Below, piece after piece: positions 47,255 through 55,976 of a DNA stretch of 64,000 bases. The notes under the pieces were generated by a model, which ran no database searches, had not been told where the DNA came from, and saw only the letters and a list, made by a program, of their open reading frames with translations. The stretch is from Phycisphaerae bacterium. GTDB lineage: Bacteria > Planctomycetota > Phycisphaerae > UBA1845 > UTPLA1. Where the stretch lies: assembly GCA_023150615.1 (NCBI GenBank), contig JAKLKO010000007.1:123590-187589 (forward strand), in the 5' to 3' direction. Numbering within the stretch: the stretch's first letter is position 1; every line of letters starts with the position of its first letter. A program made the position numbers and the translations under genes.

Positions 47255-47797
47255 TTGCACCAGTTCGATATCGAGGCGTTGACCATCATCAAGTTTCCGG
47301 ACCCGCGCCTGCGGAAGCCGACACGGCCGATCGAGGTGATCGACGAGCGCGTGACGCGGCTGGCGCAGCGGATGCTGGCGCTGATGAAGGAGGCCAACGG
47401 GATCGGACTTGCGGCGCCGCAGGTGGGCCTGTCGTGGCGGATGTTCGTGTGCAACACAACGGGGGAACCGGGCGATGCTCAGGTCTTCGTGAATCCGCGT
47501 CTGACGAACATGGTCGGCTCGATCGAGTCGGAGGAGGGGTGCCTGTCGATTCCGGGCGTGACGGTAAAGGTGCGCCGGGCCGCGCAGGTGACGTTGATTG
47601 CGACCGATCTGGAGGGGCGGCTCGTGGAACGGACGGTCGGCGACCTGTTGGCGCGGTGCTGGCAGCACGAAATCGACCATCTCGACGGTCGGCTGATCAT
47701 CGATCGCATGTCCGAGGCCGATCGAATCGCGACGCGCAAGGCGCTGAAGCAGTTGGAGGCGGGATTCGCGCGCGGCCGCGCCGCTGGTCGGACGTAA
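47255..47797 (+). CDS. def: peptide deformylase
   Basis: Removes the formyl group from the N-terminal Met of new proteins. All three metal/active-site motifs are intact: GIGLAAPQVGLSWR, EEGCLSIPGVTVKV with the Cys ligand, and CWQHEIDHLDGRLI with the HExxH pair. The start is uncertain: TTG at 47255 has CGGAGG 8 bases upstream and puts IIKFPDPRLRKPTRPI at the usual distance, while a GTG at 47237 in frame has no such site. Followed after 40 bases by fmt and then rsmB, the classic def-fmt-rsmB (sun) cluster that couples formylation, deformylation and rRNA modification. Confidence 0.95.
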   Translation: MHQFDIEALTIIKFPDPRLRKPTRPIEVIDERVTRLAQRMLALMKEANGIGLAAPQVGLSWRMFVCNTTGEPGDAQVFVNPRLTNMVGSIESEEGCLSIPGVTVKVRRAAQVTLIATDLEGRLVERTVGDLLARCWQHEIDHLDGRLIIDRMSEADRIATRKALKQLEAGFARGRAAGRT

Positions 47798-47837
47798 CGG
47801 CGCGTGTTCGCCGTGGCGTTCGTCGCGAGGGAAGTCG

Positions 47838-48809
47838 ATGCGCATTGCCTTCTTCGGCTCGGGCGAATTCGGCATTCCGACGTATCGGTCTCTGAAAGTC
47901 GACGGACACGAGATCGTCCTCGTGGTGTCGCAGCCGCCGCGGCCGGCCGGTCGCGGTCGCGAGGTTCAGCCGACGCCGCTGGCGGCGCACGCCATGGGCG
48001 ACGGGGCGCGTGTGCTGACGCCGGCGGACGTCAACGCGCCCGAGGTCCTTGCCGCGCTGCGCGAGGCGCGGGCGGACCTGGCGTACGTCGTTGCGTTCGG
48101 TCAGAAGGTCGGAGCTGCGGTGCGCGAGTCGTTCCCGGTCGGCATCGTGAATCTTCACGGTTCTCTCCTTCCGGCGTATCGCGGCGCGGCGCCCGTGCAG
48201 TGGGCCGTGATTCGAGGCGAACCGCGTACGGGCGTGACGGTCTTCCGGCTCGTGGAGGAGATGGACGCCGGGCCGATCCTCGCACAGCGTGAAACCGCGA
48301 TCGGCGAGGATGAGACGGCCGACGAACTTCACGATCGTCTGGCGAGGATCGGTTGCGACTGCGTCCGCGCTGCGCTGGAACGACTGGCGCGGCGGCCGGA
48401 CGACGCGGGCGATCCGCAGGATGCGTCGCGGGCGACGCGGGCGCGGAAGCTGACGAAGGCCGACGGTGTGGTGGACTTTGCGCGGCCGGCCGAGGTCGTG
48501 GCGCGGCGTGTGAACGGGCTGTGGTCGTGGCCCGGTGCGGGCTGTCGGTTTCGCTCGGCGGACGGCACGCGCGACGAAGCGGTCGTGCTTGCGCGGGCCC
48601 GGTTCGATCCGGCCGGGCGACATGCGGGCGCGGCGATGCCCGGGACGATCGGCGAGACGCTTACGGTTGCGACGGGCCGCGGGGCAATCGAATTGCTCGA
48701 GATCAAGCCGGCGGGCGGCCGCGTGATGGACTGGCAGAGCTTCGTGAACGGGCGGCACGTCCGACCGGGTGATCGGTTCATCGGCGCGGAGGGTGGCCCG
48801 CGTGACTGA
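47838..48809 (+). CDS. fmt: methionyl-tRNA formyltransferase
   Basis: Formylates Met-tRNA(fMet) with 10-formyl-THF to prime translation. MRIAFFGSGEFGIPTYRSL starts the N-terminal Rossmann domain; VNLHGSLLPAYRGAAPVQWA holds the catalytic Asn-His region with the S-L-L-P signature, and GVTVFRLVEEMDAGPILAQR the catalytic Asp. The C-terminal OB-like domain includes RVNGLWSWPGAGCRFRS. Length 323 is normal. GAGGGAAG precedes the ATG. Its 3' end overlaps the rsmB start by 8 bases, so translation is coupled. Confidence 0.96.
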   Translation: MRIAFFGSGEFGIPTYRSLKVDGHEIVLVVSQPPRPAGRGREVQPTPLAAHAMGDGARVLTPADVNAPEVLAALREARADLAYVVAFGQKVGAAVRESFPVGIVNLHGSLLPAYRGAAPVQWAVIRGEPRTGVTVFRLVEEMDAGPILAQRETAIGEDETADELHDRLARIGCDCVRAALERLARRPDDAGDPQDASRATRARKLTKADGVVDFARPAEVVARRVNGLWSWPGAGCRFRSADGTRDEAVVLARARFDPAGRHAGAAMPGTIGETLTVATGRGAIELLEIKPAGGRVMDWQSFVNGRHVRPGDRFIGAEGGPRD

Positions 48810-50238
48810 GGCGCGGCGGACGGGATCGCGTCGCGGCCGGCCGCGTGTGCTCGGCGCTCGGGACGCGGCGTTGACCGTTCTGACCGACGTGGTCGTGGGC
48901 GATGCGCCGGCGAGCGCGGCGCTGGAGACGGCGCTTCGGGCGTCGTCGCTGCGGCCGGCGGACGTCGGGCTGACGCACGAGCTGGTGCTGGGTGTATTGC
49001 GTCATCGACTGACGCTTGAAGCGATCGTACGTCACTTCTTTCGCGGCGATGGGTCGAGGCTTCAGAAGGAGCTGCGGCTGATCCTGTGCCTGGCGATCTA
49101 CCAGCTCTGCTGGCTGGAGCGGGTGCCGGACTTCGCGGCAGTGAACGAAGCGGTCGAGCAGGCGAAGCGGATCATCGGTCGGAACGCGGGCGGGCTGGTC
49201 AACGCCGTGCTTCGCGCGATGCTGCGATCGCGCGGTCCGCGCGCGCTGCGCGGCGCGGACAGGTCGCCCCAGCGCTGGCTCGCCATCGACGGCGACACGG
49301 GATTCGAGTTTTCTGAACCGCTCTGGCCTGACCCAGAGACGGCGAGGGTCGAGTACCTGTCGACGACGACGTCCCATCCGACGTGGATCGTGAAACGGTG
49401 GATGGTCCGATTCGGGCTGGAACGGGCGCGGGAGTTGTGTCAGCTCGGCATGCGCCGACCGCCACTCGTGTTGCGGCCGAACCGGATGCGGATTGACGGC
49501 GCCGGGCTTGCGAGGCGACTGGTCGACGCGGGCGTTTCTGCGCGGGTCGATCCGGATTGTGAGGCGGTCGAGGTCGCAGACGGAGGTTCGGTGGCGGAAT
49601 TGGCGGTGTTCCGTGAAGGACTGTGTCAGCCGCAGGACGCGACAGCGCAATCGGTGTGGGACCTGCGACGGCCGCGGTCCGGCGAGTGCGTCCTCGATCT
49701 GTGCGCGGGCGCGGGAACGAAGGCGACGCACGCGGCGGAGTGGATGAACGATGAGGGATGCATGATCGCGTGCGACATCGACGCGGAGCGGCTGCGTCGG
49801 CTTTCGGCCAACGCGGAGCGGCTCGGGCTGTCGTGCATCAGGACCGCGCCGGTCGCACGGCTGGAGGAGGCGATCCGCGCGCTGCCGCGGCCGCCGAATG
49901 TCATCTTGGTCGACGCGCCGTGCACGAACAGCGGCGTCTTCGCGCGTCGGCCAGATGCGCGGTATCGCATGGACGACGCGGCGCTGTTGCGTCTGGTGAA
50001 GTTGCAAGGCGAACTGCTCGATCGCGCGGCGCGGTTCGCGGGGCCGGAGTCGGACATCCTGTACAGCACGTGTTCGATCGAGCCGGAGGAGAACGAAGGT
50101 GTTGTGGAGGCGTTTGGTCGGCGGCACGCGGTCTGGACGCTCGCCGAGTCTCGCAGCACGCTTCCGAGCGCAGGCGACGAGGCGCATGTCTGGCGGGACG
50201 GGGGATTTGCGGCCCGACTTTCACGCGGGATCAGATGA
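48802..50238 (+). CDS. rsmB: 16S rRNA (cytosine-C5) methyltransferase RsmB
   Basis: A 478-residue RsmB/Sun-type enzyme that methylates C967 of 16S rRNA. The N-terminal NusB-like RNA-binding domain (about 15-145) has AALTVLTDVVVGDAPASAAL and NEAVEQAKRIIGRNAGGLVN followed by AVLRAMLR. The catalytic domain shows CVLDLCAGAGTKATHAAEWM (SAM loop), catalytic Cys374 in VDAPCTNSGVFARRPDARYR, and Cys424 in YSTCSIEPEENE. The usual S-G-T-G after the first Cys is T-N-S-G here. The GTG start overlaps the fmt stop and has GGAGG 9 bases upstream. Its 3' end overlaps convergent amrB by 8 bases. Confidence 0.94.
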   Translation: MTEARRTGSRRGRPRVLGARDAALTVLTDVVVGDAPASAALETALRASSLRPADVGLTHELVLGVLRHRLTLEAIVRHFFRGDGSRLQKELRLILCLAIYQLCWLERVPDFAAVNEAVEQAKRIIGRNAGGLVNAVLRAMLRSRGPRALRGADRSPQRWLAIDGDTGFEFSEPLWPDPETARVEYLSTTTSHPTWIVKRWMVRFGLERARELCQLGMRRPPLVLRPNRMRIDGAGLARRLVDAGVSARVDPDCEAVEVADGGSVAELAVFREGLCQPQDATAQSVWDLRRPRSGECVLDLCAGAGTKATHAAEWMNDEGCMIACDIDAERLRRLSANAERLGLSCIRTAPVARLEEAIRALPRPPNVILVDAPCTNSGVFARRPDARYRMDDAALLRLVKLQGELLDRAARFAGPESDILYSTCSIEPEENEGVVEAFGRRHAVWTLAESRSTLPSAGDEAHVWRDGGFAARLSRGIR

Positions 50239-51106
50239 AGACGATCGCGGCGTAGCCGACCGCGTCGGTCGGCGATTCGTGGCCGATGCGGCTGAGGACC
50301 TCGTAGCTCGTCGTATGGCGCAGCAAACGGGCCTGCGTCGCGCCGGCCTGGCGGCAGGCTGCGATCGTCGCGGCGATCGCCCCGGAACCGCAGGCGTTCT
50401 GATTCGCGCGGGCCTCGGTCACGACGGCTTCGGCGTCCATCCGCAGGATCGTGTCGATCATTCGGCGGTCGTTGTGGTCCTTGGCCCATTGCAGGCCTGT
50501 CGGACCGACGCCCTGCGGCGTGAAGTCGTATCCGGGACCGTAGTGAGTCAGGTCGGTGGAGCCGAGGAAGACGACGTCGGCGTTGCTGTCCATGCACGTC
50601 CGCGCGACGATCCGGCCGACGACGTGCGATTGCGCATCGGGGGCGACCATGATCGGGACGATTTGGATGTCGGGCGCGACGTGTCGCAGGAACGGGAGTT
50701 GAACCTCGATGCTGTGTTCGTATTCGTGGACGGTGGGGTCGGACTCGATCAGGGCGCTGGATTCGCAGATGCGCTCGGCAAGCCGCTGGTTGACCGGGAT
50801 GGGTCCGACCGGGGTTTCCCAGATGCCGGACGAAAAGACGGCGGCGTGTTGCACGCCGCGGACGTGGACCGCGCCAAAGATGACGGCGGTTTGCGGCGGG
50901 CGGGACCGGGCGACGGCGTCGATCACGAGCCCGGCGACGGAGCCGCTGCAGATCCAGCCGGCGTGCGGGACGATGCCGCCGAATACGCGCTGGTTGGGCG
51001 GTAGCGCCTGCGGGTCGGCCGGAAGACACGCGGCGAGTTCATCGCGGCAGCGATCGGGGCTGGCCGGATAGAAGCGTCCGGCGACGACGGGCTCACGGAT
51101 CAACAT
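50231..51106 (-). CDS. amrB: AmmeMemoRadiSam system protein B (MEMO1 family)
   Basis: A 291-residue member of the MEMO1 family, related to extradiol dioxygenases. REPVVAGRFYPASPDRCRDE at the start and GGIVPHAGWICSGSVAGLVI carry the family blocks, followed by VFSSGIWETPVGPIPVNQRL, HEYEHSIEVQLPFLRHVAPD with a likely His ligand, and STDLTHYGPGYDF. The family occurs with an AMMECR1 protein and a radical-SAM enzyme; neither partner is in this window. The ATG at 51106 follows CGGAG; upstream codons are unconserved. Function in bacteria is unproven. Confidence 0.92.
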   Translation of the reverse strand: MLIREPVVAGRFYPASPDRCRDELAACLPADPQALPPNQRVFGGIVPHAGWICSGSVAGLVIDAVARSRPPQTAVIFGAVHVRGVQHAAVFSSGIWETPVGPIPVNQRLAERICESSALIESDPTVHEYEHSIEVQLPFLRHVAPDIQIVPIMVAPDAQSHVVGRIVARTCMDSNADVVFLGSTDLTHYGPGYDFTPQGVGPTGLQWAKDHNDRRMIDTILRMDAEAVVTEARANQNACGSGAIAATIAACRQAGATQARLLRHTTSYEVLSRIGHESPTDAVGYAAIVFI

Positions 51107-51135
51107 ACGCGGCTCCGCGACGGGAGTCGCGGGGA

Positions 51136-51891
51136 TTATAGCGTGGGCGCAGAGTCCTTTGTCGCGCGATTTGGTGAGTGGATAACGCGGCGGTTTCGAT
51201 TGTCTTCGCTGAGGGGGTGCCCGCACTCCGGGCACCGGTCGGCTGTGGATCCGATGAGCTCGTAGGCGCATCGCTCGCATCGCGGCGGGTCAAAGCCGAC
51301 GGGAATGCGCTCGAGTTGCCACAGCCCCAACTGCGCGACGACGATCGAGGCAACAAAGAAAAGCAAGAACCCACCGGGGAATCCGACGATAAGCAACGCG
51401 ACCCTCGAGAGCGCTGCCGTAGCAAGCAGGGGAGGCATTCCTCTGATGATCCAAGTGACGTAGCCGACGGCAAGAACGGCGGCGGGAAGCGTCAGCGTCA
51501 CGGGCGCGAGCAACACGATCCGATTCTCCGCATCCGTTCGATGCGGGGACGGCGGGAAAGGGCGCTCAGGCTTCGGCGCCAGGGATTTGGCAATCGCCCG
51601 GACGACGTGGGTCACGACGAATGCGGCGGCGGCGAGAAACACCGCTCCGATTCCGATCCCGGCGGCGAGGCGGGTGACCCCGACGATAATCACCCCCGGT
51701 GGATTCAGGCTGACACTGCTGCGAAGTTCGTATGCCACGAGCCCAAGCGCAAGCCACCCGACGGCCGCGGTGCAGTACAGGAGGTAGACCAGTGCGCTGC
51801 GGCCGGTTGATGCGGCGGCTGCGACGCGTCCGATCGATCCTGGCGACCACATGAGCGACAGGATGCGGCGGCGATTCCCGGCGGGTGTCAT
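51136..51891 (-). CDS. membrane protein with C-terminal zinc ribbon
   Basis: A 251-residue protein with about five hydrophobic helices (about 28-50, 58-83, 128-150, 155-170, 175-195) and a C-terminal zinc ribbon, PRCERCAYELIGSTADRCPE followed by CGHPL, giving two CxxC pairs. The start is uncertain: I use the ATG giving MTPAGNRRRILSLM; another ATG lies 39 bases downstream. The family is not recognised, but planctomycetes encode many membrane proteins with this kind of ribbon (compare 10.2 kb, where it is N-terminal). It is about 30 bases upstream of the amrB start on the same strand, yet no functional link is evident. Confidence 0.72.
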   Translation of the reverse strand: MTPAGNRRRILSLMWSPGSIGRVAAAASTGRSALVYLLYCTAAVGWLALGLVAYELRSSVSLNPPGVIIVGVTRLAAGIGIGAVFLAAAAFVVTHVVRAIAKSLAPKPERPFPPSPHRTDAENRIVLLAPVTLTLPAAVLAVGYVTWIIRGMPPLLATAALSRVALLIVGFPGGFLLFFVASIVVAQLGLWQLERIPVGFDPPRCERCAYELIGSTADRCPECGHPLSEDNRNRRVIHSPNRATKDSAPTL

Positions 51892-51959
51892 TCTGCGAAA
51901 TTGTATCACGATGCGCGCGGCGTTAGACACGCGGCGCGACGCTCGGTAGGTTACGCGGC

Positions 51960-53147
51960 GTGCGGATCGGCTATTTTGACTGCTTTTCGGGCGCCAGCGG
52001 CGACATGATCCTGGGGGCGATCGTCGATGCCGGCCTGCCGGCCGACGCGCTCCGCGAGGAGTCAGCGCGGCTGGGCGTCGGCGGCTTCGAGATCGACGTG
52101 ACAAAGGTCCGCAAGCAGGGCTTCGCCGCCACGCAGGTCTGCGTACGAATGACGCAGCCGGCGGGACACCGGCACCTCACGCACATCGTCAGGATACTGG
52201 ATGGTTCGACGCTCGAGCCGATCGTTCGCGACCGGGCCAAGCGAGTTTTCACGCGGCTGGCCGAGGTGGAGGCGGCGGCGCATGGAACGACGATCGAGCA
52301 GGTGCACTTCCACGAGGTCGGCGCGATCGACGCAATGGTGGACGTGGTCGGGGCGGTGGCGGGATTGCATCGCCTGGGCGTCGAGCGCGTCGAGTGTTCG
52401 CCGATCCCGACAGGTCACGGGACGGTGCAGTGCGAGCACGGCGTGATGCCGGTTCCCGCGCCAGCGACGGCGGCGCTGCTGACCGGTGTACCGCTGCTCG
52501 CGACGGACGAGCCGGGCGAACTGACGACGCCGACGGGTGCGGCGATCCTGACGACGCTGGCCGAGGCGTACGGGCCGGTGCCGTCAATGACGCTGCGGGC
52601 GACGGGCTACGGTGCGGGGCGGCGGGAGGGCGAGACGCGGCCGAACCTGTTGCGTCTGCTGATCGGGGAGCGCACGGGCGAGCGGGACGAGGTGGATGAG
52701 ATTGTCGTGCTGGAGGCAAACCTCGACGACATGCCGGGCGAGGCGATCGGCTTCGTGATGGAGCGGTTGTTCGGGGCGGGGGCGGTGGACGTCTTCACGA
52801 CACCGATCCAGATGAAAAAGAACCGGCCGGGTGTGCTGCTGACGGCGCTGGCGGGCGCGGAGCAGGCGGCGGCGGTGGAGGAGGTGATCTTTCGCGAGAC
52901 GACGACGTTTGGCATCCGGCGAACGTCGTGCGTGCGGCACAAGCTGGAGCGGACCATCGAGCCGATCGCGACGTGTTACGGGCGGATCCGGATGAAAGTG
53001 GGTCGGCGCGGGGGTCGCATCGTGATGGTGTCGCCGGAGTACGAGGATTGCGCGGCGGCGGCGCGGGCGCACGACGTGACGCTGCTGGACGTGATGAACG
53101 AAGCGCGGCACGTGTGGCGCTGCGGCGTTTCGGGTGACGAGCCATGA
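51960..53147 (+). CDS. larC: nickel pincer cofactor biosynthesis protein LarC
   Basis: LarC inserts nickel into the pyridinium-3,5-bisthiocarboxylic acid mononucleotide cofactor of lactate racemase-type enzymes. Family signatures are RIGYFDCFSGASGDMILGAI at the N-terminus, VHFHEVGAIDAMVDVVGAVA with the His/Asp metal cluster, SPIPTGHGTVQCEHGVMPVP, and in the C-terminal half EANLDDMPGEAIGFVMERLF and PIQMKKNRPGVLLTAL. It is a single 395-residue frame, without the programmed frameshift that splits larC1/larC2 in lactobacilli. Start is GTG. larB, larE and a racemase are not in the window. The next gene overlaps by 4 bases. Confidence 0.93.
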   Translation: MRIGYFDCFSGASGDMILGAIVDAGLPADALREESARLGVGGFEIDVTKVRKQGFAATQVCVRMTQPAGHRHLTHIVRILDGSTLEPIVRDRAKRVFTRLAEVEAAAHGTTIEQVHFHEVGAIDAMVDVVGAVAGLHRLGVERVECSPIPTGHGTVQCEHGVMPVPAPATAALLTGVPLLATDEPGELTTPTGAAILTTLAEAYGPVPSMTLRATGYGAGRREGETRPNLLRLLIGERTGERDEVDEIVVLEANLDDMPGEAIGFVMERLFGAGAVDVFTTPIQMKKNRPGVLLTALAGAEQAAAVEEVIFRETTTFGIRRTSCVRHKLERTIEPIATCYGRIRMKVGRRGGRIVMVSPEYEDCAAAARAHDVTLLDVMNEARHVWRCGVSGDEP

Positions 53148-53758
53148 TGGCGATGCGCGTGGCGGACCTGAGCGGGTCGCCGACGTTCCAGCAGTACTTG
53201 CTCGTCGGCGCGATCGTCATCGGCTTCGCGGCGTGGATCGTGCTGTCTCGCCGGCGCGCGGGCGGACCGTCGGCGAAGCAGTATCGTCGCGAGATCGACG
53301 CGGCAACGCGCGAGCAGGAATCGGTTCGGCGCGAGTTGGCGGACCTGCTGGCCGAGATCGAGTCATTCACGCGGCGTTCGACAGCCGAACTTGATGCGCG
53401 GATGCGCGAGCTTCGGGAACTACTGGCGGAGGCGGAACGAACGATCGCGACATTGCGTGGGACGAGTCCGCAGCGAGAATCGAGCGCGGAGGATTCGCAG
53501 TTCGGCAGCGCCGCAGCGGCGCCGCACGATCGACCTGCGGCGGAGCCGATCGTCGCCGCAGTTGTTCCGCCGTCGACCGTCGCGACCGAACGCGCACCGA
53601 CGATTCGCGAGGTGGTCTACACATTGGCCGACGCGGGGGCGACGCCGGTCGAGATCGCGCAGCGGACGGGCCGTCCGCGCGGCGAGATCGAGCTGATGCT
53701 CAATCTGCGCGCCGGCACACCGGCCGCCACGGGCAGCGCGGCCGATCGTCCGATGTGA
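53144..53758 (+). CDS. membrane-anchored coiled-coil protein with C-terminal HTH-like motif
   Basis: A 204-residue protein. One membrane helix (about 18-36, YLLVGAIVIGFAAWIVLS), a coiled coil (about 45-105, EIDAATREQESVRRELADLL, RMRELRELLAEAERTIATL), a disordered stretch, and a C-terminal helix-turn-helix-like segment REVVYTLADAGATPVEIAQR followed by TGRPRGEIELMLNLR (about 153-188), which is the DUF6115-like pattern. ATG overlaps the larC stop by 4 bases. No link to nickel cofactor synthesis is known; co-transcription may be incidental. Confidence 0.75.
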   Translation: MMAMRVADLSGSPTFQQYLLVGAIVIGFAAWIVLSRRRAGGPSAKQYRREIDAATREQESVRRELADLLAEIESFTRRSTAELDARMRELRELLAEAERTIATLRGTSPQRESSAEDSQFGSAAAAPHDRPAAEPIVAAVVPPSTVATERAPTIREVVYTLADAGATPVEIAQRTGRPRGEIELMLNLRAGTPAATGSAADRPM

Positions 53759-54694
53759 TCAGGCGTCCAGTCCCTTGTAGGCTTCGACGATCTGCGACAC
53801 GAGCGGGTGCCGGACGATGTCGCTCTGATCGAGACGGACAATCGCAACGCCGGCGACGTTGCGCAATCGCTCGGCGACGTCGATGAGGCCGCTCTTCTCG
53901 CGGCGGTCAAGGTCGATCTGGCTGTCGTCGCCGGTGACGATCATCTTGCTGTGATGTCCGAGGCGCGTCAGGAACATGAGCATCTGCCGTACGGTCGTGT
54001 TCTGGGCCTCGTCGAGAATGACGGCAGAGTTGTTGAGCGTCCGCCCGCGCATAAAGGCGAGCGGGATGACCTCGATGACGTCGTTGGCGATCATGCGGCG
54101 GATCTGATCGAACTCCATCATGTCGTTCATGGCGTCGAAGAGCGGGCGGAGGTAGGGGTTGACCTTGGCCTGCAGGTCACCGGGGAGGTAGCCGAGCTTT
54201 TCGCCCGCCTCGACGGCCGGCCGCGCGAGGATGAGTCGCTTGAGCTGTCCGCGTTTGAGCAGGGTCAGCGCAGTCGCAACGGCGAGGTAGGTCTTGCCGG
54301 TTCCGGCGGGCCCCATACAGATCGTCAGGTCGTTCTTGAGGACGGAATCGACGTAGGTCTGCTGTCCGTCGGTTCGCGGGCCGATGCGCTGGTCTCGGCG
54401 GAAGACCTCGAGTTCGGCGAAGGTCGCATCGGTCGGCGGCGCGGTGAGTTCGCGGAGAAGCTGGTGCACGTCCTCGTCGCGGACGTGGTCGTGCTGCTTG
54501 TGGATCTGTTGCAGTCGATCGACGAGCGTCGCGGTGCGTCCGACGGCGATCGCGTCGCCGCTGATCTTGAGATCCGAGTCGCGCGCGACAAGCTTGACGC
54601 CGAGCGTATCGCGGATGAGGCGGAGGTGTCGGTCCTGGGGCCCGAAGATGGCGAGGCGCTGGTGGCCGTCCGTAATCGTGATGACGAGGTCCAA
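53759..54694 (-). CDS. phoH: PhoH-like ATPase
   Basis: A 311-residue PhoH-family P-loop protein, related to the RNA-helicase-like ATPases. A KH-like N-terminal part (about 8-60) precedes GPRTDGQQTYVDSVLKNDLT and Walker A MGPAGTGKTYLAVATALTLL (GPAGTGKT at 128-135). Then ILARPAVEAGEKLGYLPGDL, MRGRTLNNSAVILDEAQNTT (Walker B, ILDEAQ) and MIVTGDDSQIDLDRREKSGL. The start is a TTG; the frame stays open upstream, so a longer protein is possible. In most bacteria phoH (ybeZ) is next to ybeY; ybeY is not seen here, and cdsA lies upstream. Confidence 0.93.
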   Translation of the reverse strand: MDLVITITDGHQRLAIFGPQDRHLRLIRDTLGVKLVARDSDLKISGDAIAVGRTATLVDRLQQIHKQHDHVRDEDVHQLLRELTAPPTDATFAELEVFRRDQRIGPRTDGQQTYVDSVLKNDLTICMGPAGTGKTYLAVATALTLLKRGQLKRLILARPAVEAGEKLGYLPGDLQAKVNPYLRPLFDAMNDMMEFDQIRRMIANDVIEVIPLAFMRGRTLNNSAVILDEAQNTTVRQMLMFLTRLGHHSKMIVTGDDSQIDLDRREKSGLIDVAERLRNVAGVAIVRLDQSDIVRHPLVSQIVEAYKGLDA

Positions 54695-54808
54695 ACCGGG
54701 TCGGTCCTGGGTGTCACTCCGATCCGCGGCGTTGACGTCACGCGGCGGTCGGGAAGCAGTTTCGGGCTGCGGCCTCGTCGGCGTCGCACGCCGGGGCGGC
54801 CCGCGCGC

Positions 54809-55738
54809 CTATTCTAGCAGGAGCCAGTAGGCGACGGGAACGGTGACCAGCAGCGAGTCGATGATGTCCATCACGCCGCCAAAGGCCGGAACGACGGCGC
54901 CGCTGTCCTTGGAACCGGCGTCGCGCTTGAAGAGCGATTCGAGCAGGTCGCCGGCCTGGCCGAGGAGCGCCATGATGAGGCCGAAGATCGCGGCGTGGCG
55001 GAGGTCGGGCATGAGCGGTGCGAGTCGCGGCGGGCCGTAGTCGGCGATGAGCCGCGCCGCGCCGACGGCGACGAGGACGGACGTCGCGACGCCGCCGATC
55101 AGGCCTTCCCACGTCTTCTTCGGGCTGAGCCAGCGGATCAGGCCGTGCCGGCCGATCGCCAGCCCGGTGAAGTAGGCGCCAATGTCGCAGACCTTGGTGA
55201 CGAAGACGTAGTAGAGCACGAGCCACGGGGAGCCGCTCCACATCCGCAGCCGGGTGAAGTACGCGCCGAGTCCGCCGAGGTACACGATCAGTAGGAGGGT
55301 TGTGGCGATGGCCGCGATCGCGCCATCGGTGCGGCGGCGTATTGCGACGCGAACGCCGGCGATCAGGAACCAGAGGATCAGCCAGGTGACCGTGTAGCGG
55401 TAATCGGTCATCGGGTCGGATGAGACATCCGCGGTCAGGCCGTTGCGCACGAGCCACGGAATGAGGACGAGGCCGACGTTGGCGATGAGGGCGACCGTGA
55501 CGGCCGGCGCGTGACCGGCGGCACGGCAGAGCCGGCCGAGTTCGAGCGTGGCCGCGGCGATGATGACGGCGACGACGACCGAGAGGACGAACCCCTCGTG
55601 GAAGTAGAGGCCGATGTTGATCAGCCAGGTGGGCGTCCAGTCGTCGGCGATGCGCTGCGCGACGAAGTCATCGAGCCAGCCCAGCCCGAGGAAGATCGCG
55701 ATCATCAGCGCGCCGAAGAGGACTCGGGTCCGGACCAT
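54809..55738 (-). CDS. cdsA: phosphatidate cytidylyltransferase
   Basis: CdsA makes CDP-diacylglycerol from phosphatidate and CTP, the branch point of bacterial phospholipid synthesis. A 309-residue integral membrane protein with about eight helices. The diagnostic C-terminal stretch is ESLFKRDAGSKDSGAVVPAF followed by GGVMDIIDSLLVTVPVAYW. The family signature has S-x-x-K-R-x-x-x-x-K-D-x-x-x-x-x-P-G-H-G-G-x-x-D-R-x-D; here the His is Phe and the Arg before the final Asp is Ile, while the K-R-x(4)-K-D and Asp residues are kept. KKTWEGLIGGVATSVLVAVG is also standard. It is 114 bases upstream of the phoH start on the same strand. Confidence 0.93.
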   Translation of the reverse strand: MVRTRVLFGALMIAIFLGLGWLDDFVAQRIADDWTPTWLINIGLYFHEGFVLSVVVAVIIAAATLELGRLCRAAGHAPAVTVALIANVGLVLIPWLVRNGLTADVSSDPMTDYRYTVTWLILWFLIAGVRVAIRRRTDGAIAAIATTLLLIVYLGGLGAYFTRLRMWSGSPWLVLYYVFVTKVCDIGAYFTGLAIGRHGLIRWLSPKKTWEGLIGGVATSVLVAVGAARLIADYGPPRLAPLMPDLRHAAIFGLIMALLGQAGDLLESLFKRDAGSKDSGAVVPAFGGVMDIIDSLLVTVPVAYWLLLE

Positions 55739-55976
55739 GGGGCCGCACTATGCGTGAAAGCGCGGGGGTTCGCAATCGGACGGCGGGCGGTTCCGAATTC
55801 GCGATCGGCTGACGCCTCAGGCGCGACGCCCCGCGGCGGCTCGCGTCGGAATACCGGTCGATACGCCCGGACCCCCGCGCGGGCCGTTGCGGCGCGTGCC
55901 GGGCGCGGATTCAGTCCGTTCTGGGTGTCCGGATTCGCGGCTGGTTCGTCATACGGGTAGACAGGAGGCCGGAGTT

